DNA from: Wenzhouxiangella sp. XN24
GTDB lineage: Bacteria; Pseudomonadota; Gammaproteobacteria; Steroidobacterales; XN24
Length of the DNA stretch: 64,000 nt
Direction of reading: 5' to 3'
NCBI RefSeq assembly: GCF_011064545.1
Contig: NZ_JAAMFG010000034.1
Location: forward strand, 310,001-374,000
Below are positions 18,919 to 26,814 of the stretch, one piece after another. Below the pieces are notes generated by a model. That model was not told where the DNA came from and ran no database searches. It saw only the letters and a list, made by a program, of their open reading frames with translations. The position numbers were made by a program, and so were the translations under genes. Positions within the stretch are counted from its first letter, which is position 1. Every line of letters begins with the position of its first letter.

Positions 18919-20237
18919 GACGTTTCTCCAGCCGTGCCCTTGAGGAGCATGGCGCCGCCCTGGCCGCCCCCGATGCACAGGGATGCGACCGCCGTGCCGC
19001 CGCCCTGGCGCTCGAGCACTTTCAACGCGTGCAGCACGATGCGGGCGCCGCTCGCGCCCACGGGATGTCCCGTCGCGACTGCGCCGCCGTCGATATTGAG
19101 CTTCGCCTCGTCGATCCGACCCAGCGCGTCGTCGAGACCGAGTTCCCGGCGCGAGTACTCCGGATCCGCGAGCGCCTCGATGACCGCCAGCACCTGGCCG
19201 GCAAAGGCCTCGTTGATCTCCCAGTAATCGACGTCATCGATCCCCAGCCCGTGTCGTTGCAGCAAAGGCGCGGAGGCGTGGGCCGGCCCGAGACCCATCT
19301 CGGCGGGGTCGAGCGCGGCCCATTCGGTGTCCTCGATCGTGCCCAGCACCTCGAGCTTGTGCTTTTTCACCGCCGCTTCGCTGGCCAGCAGCAGCAACGC
19401 CGCGCCGTCGGTGATCTGCGAACTGTTGCCGGCGGTGACCTGGCCGACGCGCCGATCGAAGAACGGCTTCAGGGTCGCGAGTTTCTCTTCCGAGCTGTCG
19501 CGGCGCAGGCCGTCGTCTTCCTCGTAAGTGCGCCCCGAAGGGTCGTAAAGCGTCACGACTTCCTCGTCCATCCGACCCTCGTCGAAGGCCTCCGCGAGAC
19601 GGTGGTGGCTGCGCGCGGCGAAGCGGTCCATTTCCTCGCGGGAAATACCGAAGCGCTGCGCGATCACCTCGCAGGTCTGGCCCATGTTCATGCCCACGAT
19701 GGGGTCGGTGAGCCCCTTGATCAGGGCGATGTCGGGCGCCAGGTGTTTCGGCCGGAGGCGCGTCATGTGCAATGCCTTGTCCAGCGGTGCCTTGGCGCGG
19801 GCCAGGTCGGCCAGCCAGTTGACCATGTCCTCGTTGAACAGCACGGGTGCCCGGCTCATCGCCTCGGTGCCCCCGGCCAGCACCATGTCGGCCCGTCCCA
19901 GCCAGATGTTACGCACCGCGGAGTCCAGGGCCTGCATGGCGGACGCGCAGTTGCGCATCACGGTGAAGCCCGGCACCTTGTTGCCGCATCCCAGGCGCAG
20001 CGCCACGATGCGGCCGATATTCGGCTCGTCGGGGCTGGGCATCGCACAGCCGAGAATGACCTCGTCGAGCTGGTCGGGCGCGATCGGCTGGCGGGCGAGG
20101 AGCGAACGTCCGGCGCTCAGCGCCAGGTCGGAAGCGCTGAAGGGTCCTGGTCGACCGCGGGCTTTCAGAAAGGGCGTCCGCGCGCCATCCACCACGTAGG
20201 CGGGGCTCGCGTAGGACGCTGAGCGGGATTTGGCCAT
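18915..20237 (-). CDS. fadI: Acetyl-CoA C-acyltransferase (beta-oxidation thiolase)
   Basis: A 440-residue thiolase. The acyl-accepting Cys is in RNCASAMQAL (about residue 97). The C-terminal motifs are NEAFAGQVLAV, GGAVATGHPVGASGARI and CIGGGQGGAM with the second Cys. Length fits FadI (about 436) better than FadA (about 390). It cleaves 3-oxoacyl-CoA together with the multifunctional protein encoded next. It starts 3 nt after the repressor gene stop, so the three genes form one transcription unit. Confidence 0.92.
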   Translation of the reverse strand: MAKSRSASYASPAYVVDGARTPFLKARGRPGPFSASDLALSAGRSLLARQPIAPDQLDEVILGCAMPSPDEPNIGRIVALRLGCGNKVPGFTVMRNCASAMQALDSAVRNIWLGRADMVLAGGTEAMSRAPVLFNEDMVNWLADLARAKAPLDKALHMTRLRPKHLAPDIALIKGLTDPIVGMNMGQTCEVIAQRFGISREEMDRFAARSHHRLAEAFDEGRMDEEVVTLYDPSGRTYEEDDGLRRDSSEEKLATLKPFFDRRVGQVTAGNSSQITDGAALLLLASEAAVKKHKLEVLGTIEDTEWAALDPAEMGLGPAHASAPLLQRHGLGIDDVDYWEINEAFAGQVLAVIEALADPEYSRRELGLDDALGRIDEAKLNIDGGAVATGHPVGASGARIVLHALKVLERQGGGTAVASLCIGGGQGGAMLLKGTAGETS

Positions 20238-20240
20238 GAT

Positions 20241-20939
20241 CTACTCCTGACGTTTCCGATTTGCGGTGGACCGCCGGCGCGGGGCGCGGCGGCGGGTCTT
20301 GTTCTGTTCGGGGACGACCCGGAAGCCGGCCGCCACGAACGGCAGCAGGCGTTCGATGAGCTGGCTGACATCGTCGTTCACGGCGGACTCCCCGGACGCC
20401 AGCTCGACCAGGTGACCCTCGGCCACCGGATAGCTGAGCGCCCCTACGAGGAACTGCATGCGCCAGCGGACATCCTCGGGCGGGACCTCGGGCAGCAGGC
20501 GGCACAAGGCCGAGTGATAGCGTTCGAGCACCTGGCGATACTCGCCCACGAACCAGGACTTGAAGGACTCTTCGGCCTCCGTGTGGCTCTGGCCCAACAG
20601 GCGCATGACGGTCGGTCCACCCTGCGCCGGATCACGGGCGATCTGCGACACGGGACTCATGAAGGCCTCGAGCACCTCTTCCAGCGTCGGCTTGCGCGCC
20701 CGTTTCTCGAGGCGGTCCAGGTTCTCGAGGCGAGCGCGATTGAGCGGCTCCAGCCGACGCCTGTAGACCTCCTCGACGAGTCCCTCCTTGGAACCGAAAT
20801 GGTAGTTGACCGCCGCGAGGTTGACCCGGGCGAGGGCGGTGATCGCCCGCAACGAGGTGCGCGCCACGCCGGTGTGGGCGAATAGCTCTTCTGCGGCCGC
20901 AAGGATGCGGTCCTTGGTGGAGTCGATCAGGCTGGTCAA
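20241..20939 (-). CDS. TetR-family regulator, PsrA-like
   Basis: A 232-residue repressor. The N-terminal helix-turn-helix reads RTSLRAITALARVNLAAVNYHFGSKEGLVEEV, a pattern close to PsrA of Pseudomonas, which represses fad genes until long-chain acyl-CoA is bound. The C-terminal ~20 residues are very basic (KTRRRAPRRRS). The start is TTG 20939: the frame is closed by TAA not far upstream and no ATG is available. It leads the fadI-fadJ unit and is preceded by a PsrA-type operator, so autoregulation and control of beta-oxidation are likely. Confidence 0.82.
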   Translation of the reverse strand: MTSLIDSTKDRILAAAEELFAHTGVARTSLRAITALARVNLAAVNYHFGSKEGLVEEVYRRRLEPLNRARLENLDRLEKRARKPTLEEVLEAFMSPVSQIARDPAQGGPTVMRLLGQSHTEAEESFKSWFVGEYRQVLERYHSALCRLLPEVPPEDVRWRMQFLVGALSYPVAEGHLVELASGESAVNDDVSQLIERLLPFVAAGFRVVPEQNKTRRRAPRRRSTANRKRQE

Positions 20940-20955
20940 ACTGGAACCCCGGATT

Positions 20956-20969
20956 GAAACAAGCGTTTA
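20956..20969 (-). promoter_or_regulatory. Predicted PsrA-type operator
   Basis: The plus strand reads GAAAC-AAGC-GTTTA, embedded in the near-palindrome TTGAAACAAGCGTTTAA. The published PsrA consensus is G/C-AAAC-N2-4-GTTTG/C, so only the last base differs. It lies between the predicted -10 box and the repressor start, where bound protein would block transcription. Confidence 0.6.
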
Positions 20970-20998
20970 ATGTTAGGCGCAGGGGTCCGCGACCGCAA
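20970..20998 (-). promoter_or_regulatory. Candidate promoter of the psrA-like/fadI/fadJ unit
   Basis: On the minus strand TTGCGG (20998-20993) and TAACAT (20975-20970) are separated by exactly 17 nt. Each box matches sigma-70 consensus only partly, but spacing and the adjacent operator make it credible. The predicted start site falls inside the operator, about 24 nt before the TTG start. Confidence 0.45.
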
Positions 20999-21005
20999 CA
21001 CGGGG

Positions 21006-21740
21006 TCACTGGTGCTCGAATTCCCCGATCAGGGGCAGATGGTCCGAGAACCGGACCTGCGGCACCTCGAAACCCGTCGATCTCAGGCCCCGCCCATAGA
21101 GGATGAAATCCAGCTGCTTGCGGGGCGCCTGGCTGGGGTAGGAGGGCAATCCCTCGACGTTGGCGCTGCGCAGGCCGGCGGCCTGCATGAAAAGGTACAT
21201 CTCGTGCTCGCCCCAGAAGGTGTTGAAGTCCCCGGCGACGATCACGGGCTTTTTCGACGCCTTGACCAGGTCGTGGAGGTGCCTCAGCTGCCAGTGCCGG
21301 TGCCGGTACTTGAGCGACAAATGAACCAGGAAGATCGCCAGGTCCTCCAGTTCAAGCTCGAGTATCAGCCGCTTGATCCCGGTGTCGAAGTAGTGGAAGC
21401 GCTCGCCGTGCACCTCTGGCGCCGCGAGGAAGGCATTGGCCTGCTTGCGAATGACGGGAAGCTTGTTGTTGAAAGAACCGGTGCCGTACTTGCACTGGTA
21501 GCTGCTGTAATGGCCGAGGCGCCGCGCGATGGCCTCCGCCTGGTTCACCATCCGGGTGCGGATCGACCCGGTATCGACCTCCACCAGGCCGACGACGTCC
21601 GGGCTATGGGACTTGATGAACTCCGTGATCGCGTTGAGGTTCTCGAAATTGCCGCGCAGATACCCGGCCCCGGGGACGGGGAGGTTGAATCGTGCCCCCG
21701 TGCCGGCGGCATAGCGGATGTTGTAGAGGAGGAACTTCAA
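21006..21740 (-). CDS. Endonuclease/exonuclease/phosphatase family protein
   Basis: A 244-residue DNase I-like fold enzyme. It starts MKFLLYNIRYAAG with the Asn of the first motif, then VVGLVEVD with the metal-binding Glu, IFLVHLSLKYR with His, VIVAGDFNTFWG with the Asp-Asn pair, LDFILYGR, and RFSDHLPLIGEF with the catalytic His. Substrate cannot be told: relatives cut DNA, phosphoinositides or phosphodiesters. No signal peptide is seen, so it is probably cytoplasmic. It ends 66 nt before the repressor gene on the same strand. Confidence 0.85.
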   Translation of the reverse strand: MKFLLYNIRYAAGTGARFNLPVPGAGYLRGNFENLNAITEFIKSHSPDVVGLVEVDTGSIRTRMVNQAEAIARRLGHYSSYQCKYGTGSFNNKLPVIRKQANAFLAAPEVHGERFHYFDTGIKRLILELELEDLAIFLVHLSLKYRHRHWQLRHLHDLVKASKKPVIVAGDFNTFWGEHEMYLFMQAAGLRSANVEGLPSYPSQAPRKQLDFILYGRGLRSTGFEVPQVRFSDHLPLIGEFEHQ

Positions 21741-21879
21741 GCCGGCTCCGGCCGATGGGCAAATTCTGGCATGCGGCGATTCTATCTAAGCGGACCGCGC
21801 CTTGCTCGGGGTTGCAGCACCGAATGCTGCAGGTCGGTTACACTTTGAGACCAGGCAGGCAGGCGAACAGGAGGACGCC

Positions 21880-22332
21880 ATGTCGGAAAGCAATCCGATC
21901 CGCGTATACGCGGTGCATGGTTGGCAGAAAGACGAGGACTACGTACGCCTGTTCGAGTATATCGAAAGCGCCGACAACTTTTATTACCGGGCGCTTTCCG
22001 ATCCCGACGCGACCTCCCCGCAGGGAGATGGCGTGGCGGCGCGTCGCACGATGATCAGCCAGGGCCTCAAGGAGGCCGAGTGCGTGATCTGCCCGGCCGG
22101 GACCTGGGAGCGTTTCAATGACTGGGCACGTTTCACGGTGGAAACCGCCGCCGCGATGAACCTCCCGGTCATCGCAGTTGAGCATTTCGGCCCGAAAAAC
22201 ATGAACATGAGGCTCAAAGGGCGCGCGACGGCGACGGTCGGCTGGGACTCCCGCAGCATCATCGACGCCATCCGCCGCGAAGCCCGGCACGAAGACACCA
22301 ACCGCTTCGACACCATCGAATTCGACATGTGA
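21880..22332 (+). CDS. TIR-like (MTH538/ThsB-type) protein, stand-alone
   Basis: A 150-residue soluble protein. It starts with the strand RVYAVHGWQKDEDYVRLFEYI, has a central AECVICPAGTWERFNDW, an Asp-Trp followed by a helix with Glu88, the strand NLPVIAVEHFG, and closes with VGWDSRSIIDAIRREA. This is the pattern of the TIR-like MTH538 family (DUF1863), which includes ThsB of Thoeris defence. No ThsA, SLOG or NADase partner lies beside it, so a defence role is unproven. The start is ATG 21880 behind AGGAGGACGCC, a strong ribosome site; the frame extends upstream but without such a site. Confidence 0.72.
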   Translation: MSESNPIRVYAVHGWQKDEDYVRLFEYIESADNFYYRALSDPDATSPQGDGVAARRTMISQGLKEAECVICPAGTWERFNDWARFTVETAAAMNLPVIAVEHFGPKNMNMRLKGRATATVGWDSRSIIDAIRREARHEDTNRFDTIEFDM

Positions 22333-22375
22333 GCCGCGCGGCGTGCCGCAGCCGTGTCAACCCGCCTCGCCGGGG

Positions 22376-23305
22376 CTACTGCGGCGCACCGGCGGGCTTC
22401 GATGCGATCCGGCGTACGGCGGTGACGATGCCGAGCACGATGGCGCCCGCGGCGATGCCGATCGCGGCATTGAACACCATCGGGAGCAGCACCTCCGGCA
22501 GGGTCCCGAACCCCTCGACGAGCGCATCGAACCACGGTTCCAGCCCCGGAATGCCGTGCGCGAGAATGCCGCCGCCGACAAGAAACATGGCGGCGGTCCC
22601 GGCGATCGACAGGCCTTTCATGAGATAGGGGGCAAGCCACAGGATGCCCCGCCCCAGCCTTACCGACAGCCTGCTGTCCTCGCGTCCCGCCAGCCAGAGC
22701 CCCAGGTCGTCGAGCTTGACGATCGCGGCGACCAGGCCGTAGACCCCGATGGTCATCAGTGCGGCGATCACCACCAGCGCGGTGACGCGCGTGGCGAAAG
22801 GCGCCTGGGCGACGATGCCGAGCGCGATGACGATGATCTCGGCCGAGAGAATGAAGTCCGTGCGAATGGCGCCCTTGATCCGGCTTTTCTCCAGCGCGAC
22901 GAGATCCACCGAGGGGTCCTGCAATGCCGCGGTGATCTTGGCGCGGTGCGCGCGCTCCTCGGCCTGGTCGTAAAGAAAACGATGCGCAACTTTCTCGACG
23001 CCTTCGAAACACAGGAACAGGCCGCCCGCCATGAGCAGGGGGAGCACCGCCCATGGCGCGAACGCGCTGATCGCCAGCGCCGCCGGCACCAGGATCGCCT
23101 TGTTGAGCGCGGAACCCTTGGCCACGGCCCACACGACCGGCAGTTCCCGGTGCGCCCGCAGGCCGGTCAGTTGCTGGGCGTTCAGCGCCAGGTCATCGCC
23201 GAGCACCCCCGAGGCCTTCTTCGCGGCGACCTTGGTCAGCAACGCCACGTCGTCCAGCATCGTGGCGATATCATCGAGCAATGCAAGCAGGCTGGCTCCA
23301 GCCAT
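22376..23305 (-). CDS. DUF808 (YedI-type) inner-membrane protein
   Basis: A 309-residue membrane protein starting MAGASLLALLDDIATMLDDVA and containing KASGVLGDDLALNAQQL, both hallmarks of the DUF808/YedI family. At least five to six hydrophobic segments are visible (about residues 75-100, 155-190, 195-210, 235-260, 285-305). Function is not known for the family. ATG 23305 is the conserved family start; the frame runs on upstream without homology. Confidence 0.85.
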   Translation of the reverse strand: MAGASLLALLDDIATMLDDVALLTKVAAKKASGVLGDDLALNAQQLTGLRAHRELPVVWAVAKGSALNKAILVPAALAISAFAPWAVLPLLMAGGLFLCFEGVEKVAHRFLYDQAEERAHRAKITAALQDPSVDLVALEKSRIKGAIRTDFILSAEIIVIALGIVAQAPFATRVTALVVIAALMTIGVYGLVAAIVKLDDLGLWLAGREDSRLSVRLGRGILWLAPYLMKGLSIAGTAAMFLVGGGILAHGIPGLEPWFDALVEGFGTLPEVLLPMVFNAAIGIAAGAIVLGIVTAVRRIASKPAGAPQ

Positions 23306-23418
23306 GGGGATGCTCCTGGTGGCGATCGTTGGCGGGCCCGCCGACCGGTTCGATAGCGAACATGCATCGGCACATGATTCTGCTTGTCGCCCGGCAGGCC
23401 GTCCGCTAGGTTCAGTGT

Positions 23419-24606
23419 ATGGCAAATGAGCCCGACCAGGCCCGGTCACGCGTGGACTTCGCGCGACGCGCGATGGATTCGTTCGCCACGCGCACTGGCT
23501 TGAACGACGATCGGCCGCCGACGCGCTACCTCTGGACGGATGCCTTTTCCGTCTGCAACCTCCTGTATCTCGCCCATGCGACGGGGTGCAACGAATACCA
23601 GGCGCTCGCCCGGGAACTGATCGAGCAGGTCCATGAAGTGCTCGGCCGCCATCGCCCGGATGACCCGCGCAGCGGCTGGATCAGCGGACTCTCCGAGGAG
23701 GAGGGGCGCGCCCATCCGACGGCCGGCGGACTGCGGATCGGCAAGCCGATGCCGGAACGCCAGGCCGGCGAACCCCTCGATGACCGGCTGGAATGGGAAC
23801 GGGACGGCCAGTATTTCCATTACCTCACAAAGTGGGCCCACGCCCTCGACGTCGCGGGACGCAGCACCGGGGACCCGGACTACGGCCGGTATGCCAGGGA
23901 ACTGATGCAGGTGGCGTGCGACCGTTTCATCGTCACCGCGCCCGGCGAGGGCCTGCGCATGGCGTGGAAGATGAGCATCGATCTCAGCAGGCCGCTGGTC
24001 TCGTCGATGGGACATCACGACCCGTTGGACGGCTATGTCCGTTGCATCCAGCTGCGCGCAGCCGCCGTCGCCGGCGGCGAGGAGGAAGAGGCGGCACCCA
24101 TGGACCGATGCGCCACCCGCATGGCGCGCATGATCCGCCGCAACGCATTGCCGACCACGGATCCGCTGGGCCTCGGCGGGCTGCTGATCGACGCGGCGAT
24201 GCTCGCGCAACTGATCGACGGCGAACACCTGCCGGACGACGGCCTGCTGGATGCGCTGCTGGCGGCTGCGAAACTCGGCCTGGCGCACTACCGGGAAGAG
24301 GGTGAACTCGACCGAGGCCCGATGCAGCGGCTGGCCTTCCGCGAGTTGGGACTGTGCATCGGCCTGGGTGCGCCGGCGGTGATCGCCGCCGAACTGGCCA
24401 GCCGGCCCGAGGCCTTCCGCGACGCCGCCGGTTTGAAACAGAAGCTCGACACGCTCGCCGAAGCCGGCACGCTCGGACAGCAGATCCAGATCTTCTGGCT
24501 GCAATCTGCGCACCGCGACACGGCGCTCTGGAAGGCGCATGAAAACATCAACGAGGTGATGCTGGCCACGGCGCTTCTGCCGGATGGCATACTGCGTTTA
24601 CCTTGA
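23419..24606 (+). CDS. Conserved hypothetical protein, mostly helical
   Basis: A 395-residue protein without signal peptide or membrane segment. Striking stretches are TRYLWTDAFSVCNLLYLA, HRPDDPRSGWISGLSEEEG, HPTAGGLRIGKPMPER and LEWERDGQYFHYLTKWAHAL, rich in aromatic and acidic residues like a carbohydrate-active six-hairpin barrel. I recall similar proteins annotated only as hypothetical. The (alpha/alpha) toroid idea is an inference from the repeating helix pairs. Start is ATG 23419. A bidirectional terminator follows. Confidence 0.7.
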   Translation: MANEPDQARSRVDFARRAMDSFATRTGLNDDRPPTRYLWTDAFSVCNLLYLAHATGCNEYQALARELIEQVHEVLGRHRPDDPRSGWISGLSEEEGRAHPTAGGLRIGKPMPERQAGEPLDDRLEWERDGQYFHYLTKWAHALDVAGRSTGDPDYGRYARELMQVACDRFIVTAPGEGLRMAWKMSIDLSRPLVSSMGHHDPLDGYVRCIQLRAAAVAGGEEEEAAPMDRCATRMARMIRRNALPTTDPLGLGGLLIDAAMLAQLIDGEHLPDDGLLDALLAAAKLGLAHYREEGELDRGPMQRLAFRELGLCIGLGAPAVIAAELASRPEAFRDAAGLKQKLDTLAEAGTLGQQIQIFWLQSAHRDTALWKAHENINEVMLATALLPDGILRLP

Positions 24607-24652
24607 CCGAAGTTACCGCGCCTCGCCAACGGGCTAACGCTACTCGTACAAG

Positions 24653-24681
24653 AAAAAGGCGGCTCGATGAGCCGCCTTTTT
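24653..24681. terminator. Strong bidirectional terminator
   Basis: AAAAAGGCGGCTC, a GATG loop region, then GAGCCGCCTTTTT forms a near-perfect stem with an A-tract before and a T-tract after. It can end both the plus-strand hypothetical gene (stop 24606) and the minus-strand PEP-CTERM gene (stop 24708). Confidence 0.9.
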
Positions 24682-24707
24682 CAGTCCACAAGACTTGTTC
24701 CGAGGTG

Positions 24708-25427
24708 CTACCGCGGCCGAAGGCGCCTGGCAAATCCAACGCCGGCCAGACCGAGACCCAACAAGGCCAGTGTGCCGGGCTCAGGCACCGAGGCCATCTT
24801 AATGCCTGCAAGGGCAAAGTCGCTGTTTCTCGGGCTGCTGAGCTTCGCAGTGTCTGCGAAGAATTCGATCGAGGTCACGCCGATGAAGGACTGCGGATTG
24901 AACGTCCCCGAAGTCAGAAAGACGTTCGACGTATCGCCGACGAAGAACCCGGTCTTGTCCGAAGCGGTGCCATCGTAACCACCCCCGGCGCCACTGCTGT
25001 TGACCTGGAACTGAACCCGTTCAGCGGGGTCGTCGGTCGTGCTGTCCGCACCGAAAAGATCGAGAAAGATGATGGACGCGATATCCACCGGCTTCGAAAA
25101 CTTGATTTGCAGCCGCTCGACTTGAGTCTTTTCGCCGTCTCCAAACGTAACTTCGTCATCGCCGATACCAATGCCATCGCTCTTGCAGACCAGGCCGAGC
25201 GGACCGCATTGAGCAGATTCCCCGTCAAAATTGCTCTCGGTGAAAGCGGTGGGGTCGTTGTCGCTGTCGAACGCCAGAAGCGTAACCTGGACTCCCGCGA
25301 CAGTCTGAGGATTAGCCGTTTCCCACGTGCCGGTCGTGAAGTCAATGAGGCCAGCCTGGGCAGTCCCTGCCATGCCGAGGGAAAGCGCGGCAGTACCCAC
25401 GGAGGCTATAAATCTTGATTTCAACAT
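24708..25427 (-). CDS. PEP-CTERM protein 1
   Basis: A 239-residue exported protein. A signal peptide covers about residues 1-26 (FIASVGTAALSLGMAGTAQA). The middle is Asp/Gly/Thr-rich and beta-like, and the C-terminus carries VPEPGTLALLGLGLAGVGFARRLR: the PEP motif, a hydrophobic helix and a basic tail. Such tails are cut by an exosortase (EpsH/XrtA), usually with exopolysaccharide export. No exosortase gene is in the window. I chose ATG 25427 with AAGGG a few bases upstream; ATG 25454 is possible. GC content is below that of its neighbours. A sigma-54-like promoter precedes it. Confidence 0.88.
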   Translation of the reverse strand: MLKSRFIASVGTAALSLGMAGTAQAGLIDFTTGTWETANPQTVAGVQVTLLAFDSDNDPTAFTESNFDGESAQCGPLGLVCKSDGIGIGDDEVTFGDGEKTQVERLQIKFSKPVDIASIIFLDLFGADSTTDDPAERVQFQVNSSGAGGGYDGTASDKTGFFVGDTSNVFLTSGTFNPQSFIGVTSIEFFADTAKLSSPRNSDFALAGIKMASVPEPGTLALLGLGLAGVGFARRLRPR

Positions 25428-25497
25428 GGTTTTTCCCTTTGTCCCGCATTTCAATGGAAATGAATCAAGTTGCTAACTGCATGTCCAAATTCAAGTA

Positions 25498-25513
25498 TGC
25501 AAATCTCATGCCG
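25498..25513 (-). promoter_or_regulatory. Sigma-54-like promoter of PEP-CTERM gene 1
   Basis: On the minus strand: CGGCATG-AGAT-TTGCA. It keeps GG and GC exactly 10 nt apart and matches TGGCACG-N4-TTGCW at all but two positions. The ATG is about 70 nt downstream. A closely similar element precedes the second PEP-CTERM gene. Confidence 0.6.
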
Positions 25514-25804
25514 AATATTTAAGTTACTGTTTTTTATAAAAACAAGCTGGCTCTCGTGGCGCAATCCGATGAAGTCTGTAAAATAATCCGACGTTGCTTG
25601 GGCTTCTTACTCTCGTGCACCGCCGGTTCATCCGCACGGAAACAAGCAACCGCCGCCCTCCGTTTTATCGAACCTTGTAGAAGGAGAATGTGCTTATGAC
25701 GAAGTTGCCACGAGGACGGCCTGCAATGGCATCTCGAAACACTGCCGATTATTTCCGTAGCAGGTGACAACACTTCGGCGGTTACAGATACAGTCACATC
25801 GATC
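25514..25804. other. A+T-rich intergenic stretch, no gene seen
   Basis: This region is A/T-rich near the sigma-54-like element (ATTTAAGTTACTGTTTTTTATAAAAAC) and then normal in composition. Short frames exist but lack ribosome sites and family resemblance. It should hold enhancer sites for the PEP-CTERM promoter and the promoter of the following lipoprotein gene; I could not pin either. Confidence 0.5.
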
Positions 25805-26809
25805 ATGATCGATTTACGCAGGGTGTTGCTGTTGGTGCTGGGCCTGACATTGTTCGTTGGATGCAGCACGCGCCTGGCCTACGACAACCTCGACTGGTTC
25901 ACGGTGCGCTGGGTCGATCAGCAGGTTTCTCTCGACGAAGCGCAGCGCACGCTGCTTCGCGACGTCATCGAAGCGCAACAACTCTGGCATTGCGCCACGC
26001 AACTGGATGACTACCAGGCTTGGATCGAGGAGGCGCGGCTCGATCTCCTGGCCGATCGGCTCGACCAACAGCGCCTGGCCGAGCACGGAGAGCGCCTCGC
26101 CGAGTTCGGCCGGACTCTCGCACAGCGGATCCAGCCCGTCCTGGTGGAACTCGCAACCTCGCTGGATGACCAGCAGGTCGAAGAGGTGCTGTCGTCCCTG
26201 GACGATCGCATCGCCGAACTGCGGGATGAAATCGAGAGTGACTCCACGGATCAGTGGGCGCAGCAGCGCGCCGAAGGGATGGAACGGGGATTGCGGCGCT
26301 TCATGGGCCGGATCAACGCGCCACAACGCGATCGACTCGAGCGCTGGGCCCGCGAACTGGAACCGACACGGACCTACCAGTTGGCACAGCGAGTGTACTG
26401 GCGCGACCGGATTGCCGGCGCGCTCGCACGGCGGGACGATCGCGCCTTCCTGGAGCAGGAAGTCGCCGCATTGCTCGAGCCCTCATCGGTCTGGCCGGAA
26501 AGTTATCGCCAGGCGATCGAGGCCAACCGCGGACGTACGCTGGCTGCATTGGAGGAAGTCTTTGCGCTGATGGAGCCGAAGCAGCGCGCGCGGCTATCGA
26601 GCAGGCTCGTCCGTCTCGGCAATGACTTCGAGCGCCTGAGCTGCGAGGGCGAAGCGCCACTGGCGAAGCTGAGCGTCTCTCGCGAGCCGCCGGAATCCCC
26701 CGGGGCTGGCCTGGGCCGCGCTCACGGGGTTGCACTTCCCAGGGTTGCACTTCCGCAAATAAAAACGCCCGCGAGTTTCCTCGCGGGCGCCGTTTTCGCT
26801 GTCCGCTGA
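25805..26809 (+). CDS. DUF6279-type lipoprotein
   Basis: A 334-residue putative lipoprotein. The signal ends in the lipobox LFVGC with Cys20. The mature part opens STRLAYDNLDWFTVRWVDQQ and is almost wholly helical and charged, with WHCATQLDDYQAWIEEARL, as in DUF6279 proteins. Function is unknown. The last ~15 codons read through the terminator hairpin of the convergent PEP-CTERM gene and a 15-bp tandem repeat lies just before, so the C-terminus may have been altered. The start is ATG 25805. Confidence 0.82.
   Translation: MIDLRRVLLLVLGLTLFVGCSTRLAYDNLDWFTVRWVDQQVSLDEAQRTLLRDVIEAQQLWHCATQLDDYQAWIEEARLDLLADRLDQQRLAEHGERLAEFGRTLAQRIQPVLVELATSLDDQQVEEVLSSLDDRIAELRDEIESDSTDQWAQQRAEGMERGLRRFMGRINAPQRDRLERWARELEPTRTYQLAQRVYWRDRIAGALARRDDRAFLEQEVAALLEPSSVWPESYRQAIEANRGRTLAALEEVFALMEPKQRARLSSRLVRLGNDFERLSCEGEAPLAKLSVSREPPESPGAGLGRAHGVALPRVALPQIKTPASFLAGAVFAVR
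26727..26754 (+). repeat. 15-bp tandem repeat inside the lipoprotein gene
   Basis: GGGTTGCACTTCC occurs twice, at 26727-26739 and 26742-26754, a 15-bp period that keeps the frame and encodes V-A-L-P-(R)-V-A-L-P. It sits where family similarity has already ended. Confidence 0.85.
26756..26796 (-). terminator. Terminator of PEP-CTERM gene 2
   Basis: A perfect 10-bp stem, CGCCCGCGAG (26766-26775) with CTCGCGGGCG (26780-26789), encloses TTTC. Read on the minus strand it is followed by TTTTTATTT, a good U-tract. On the plus strand CCGTTTT follows, a weaker tail. Confidence 0.88.
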
Positions 26810-26814
26810 GAAGA

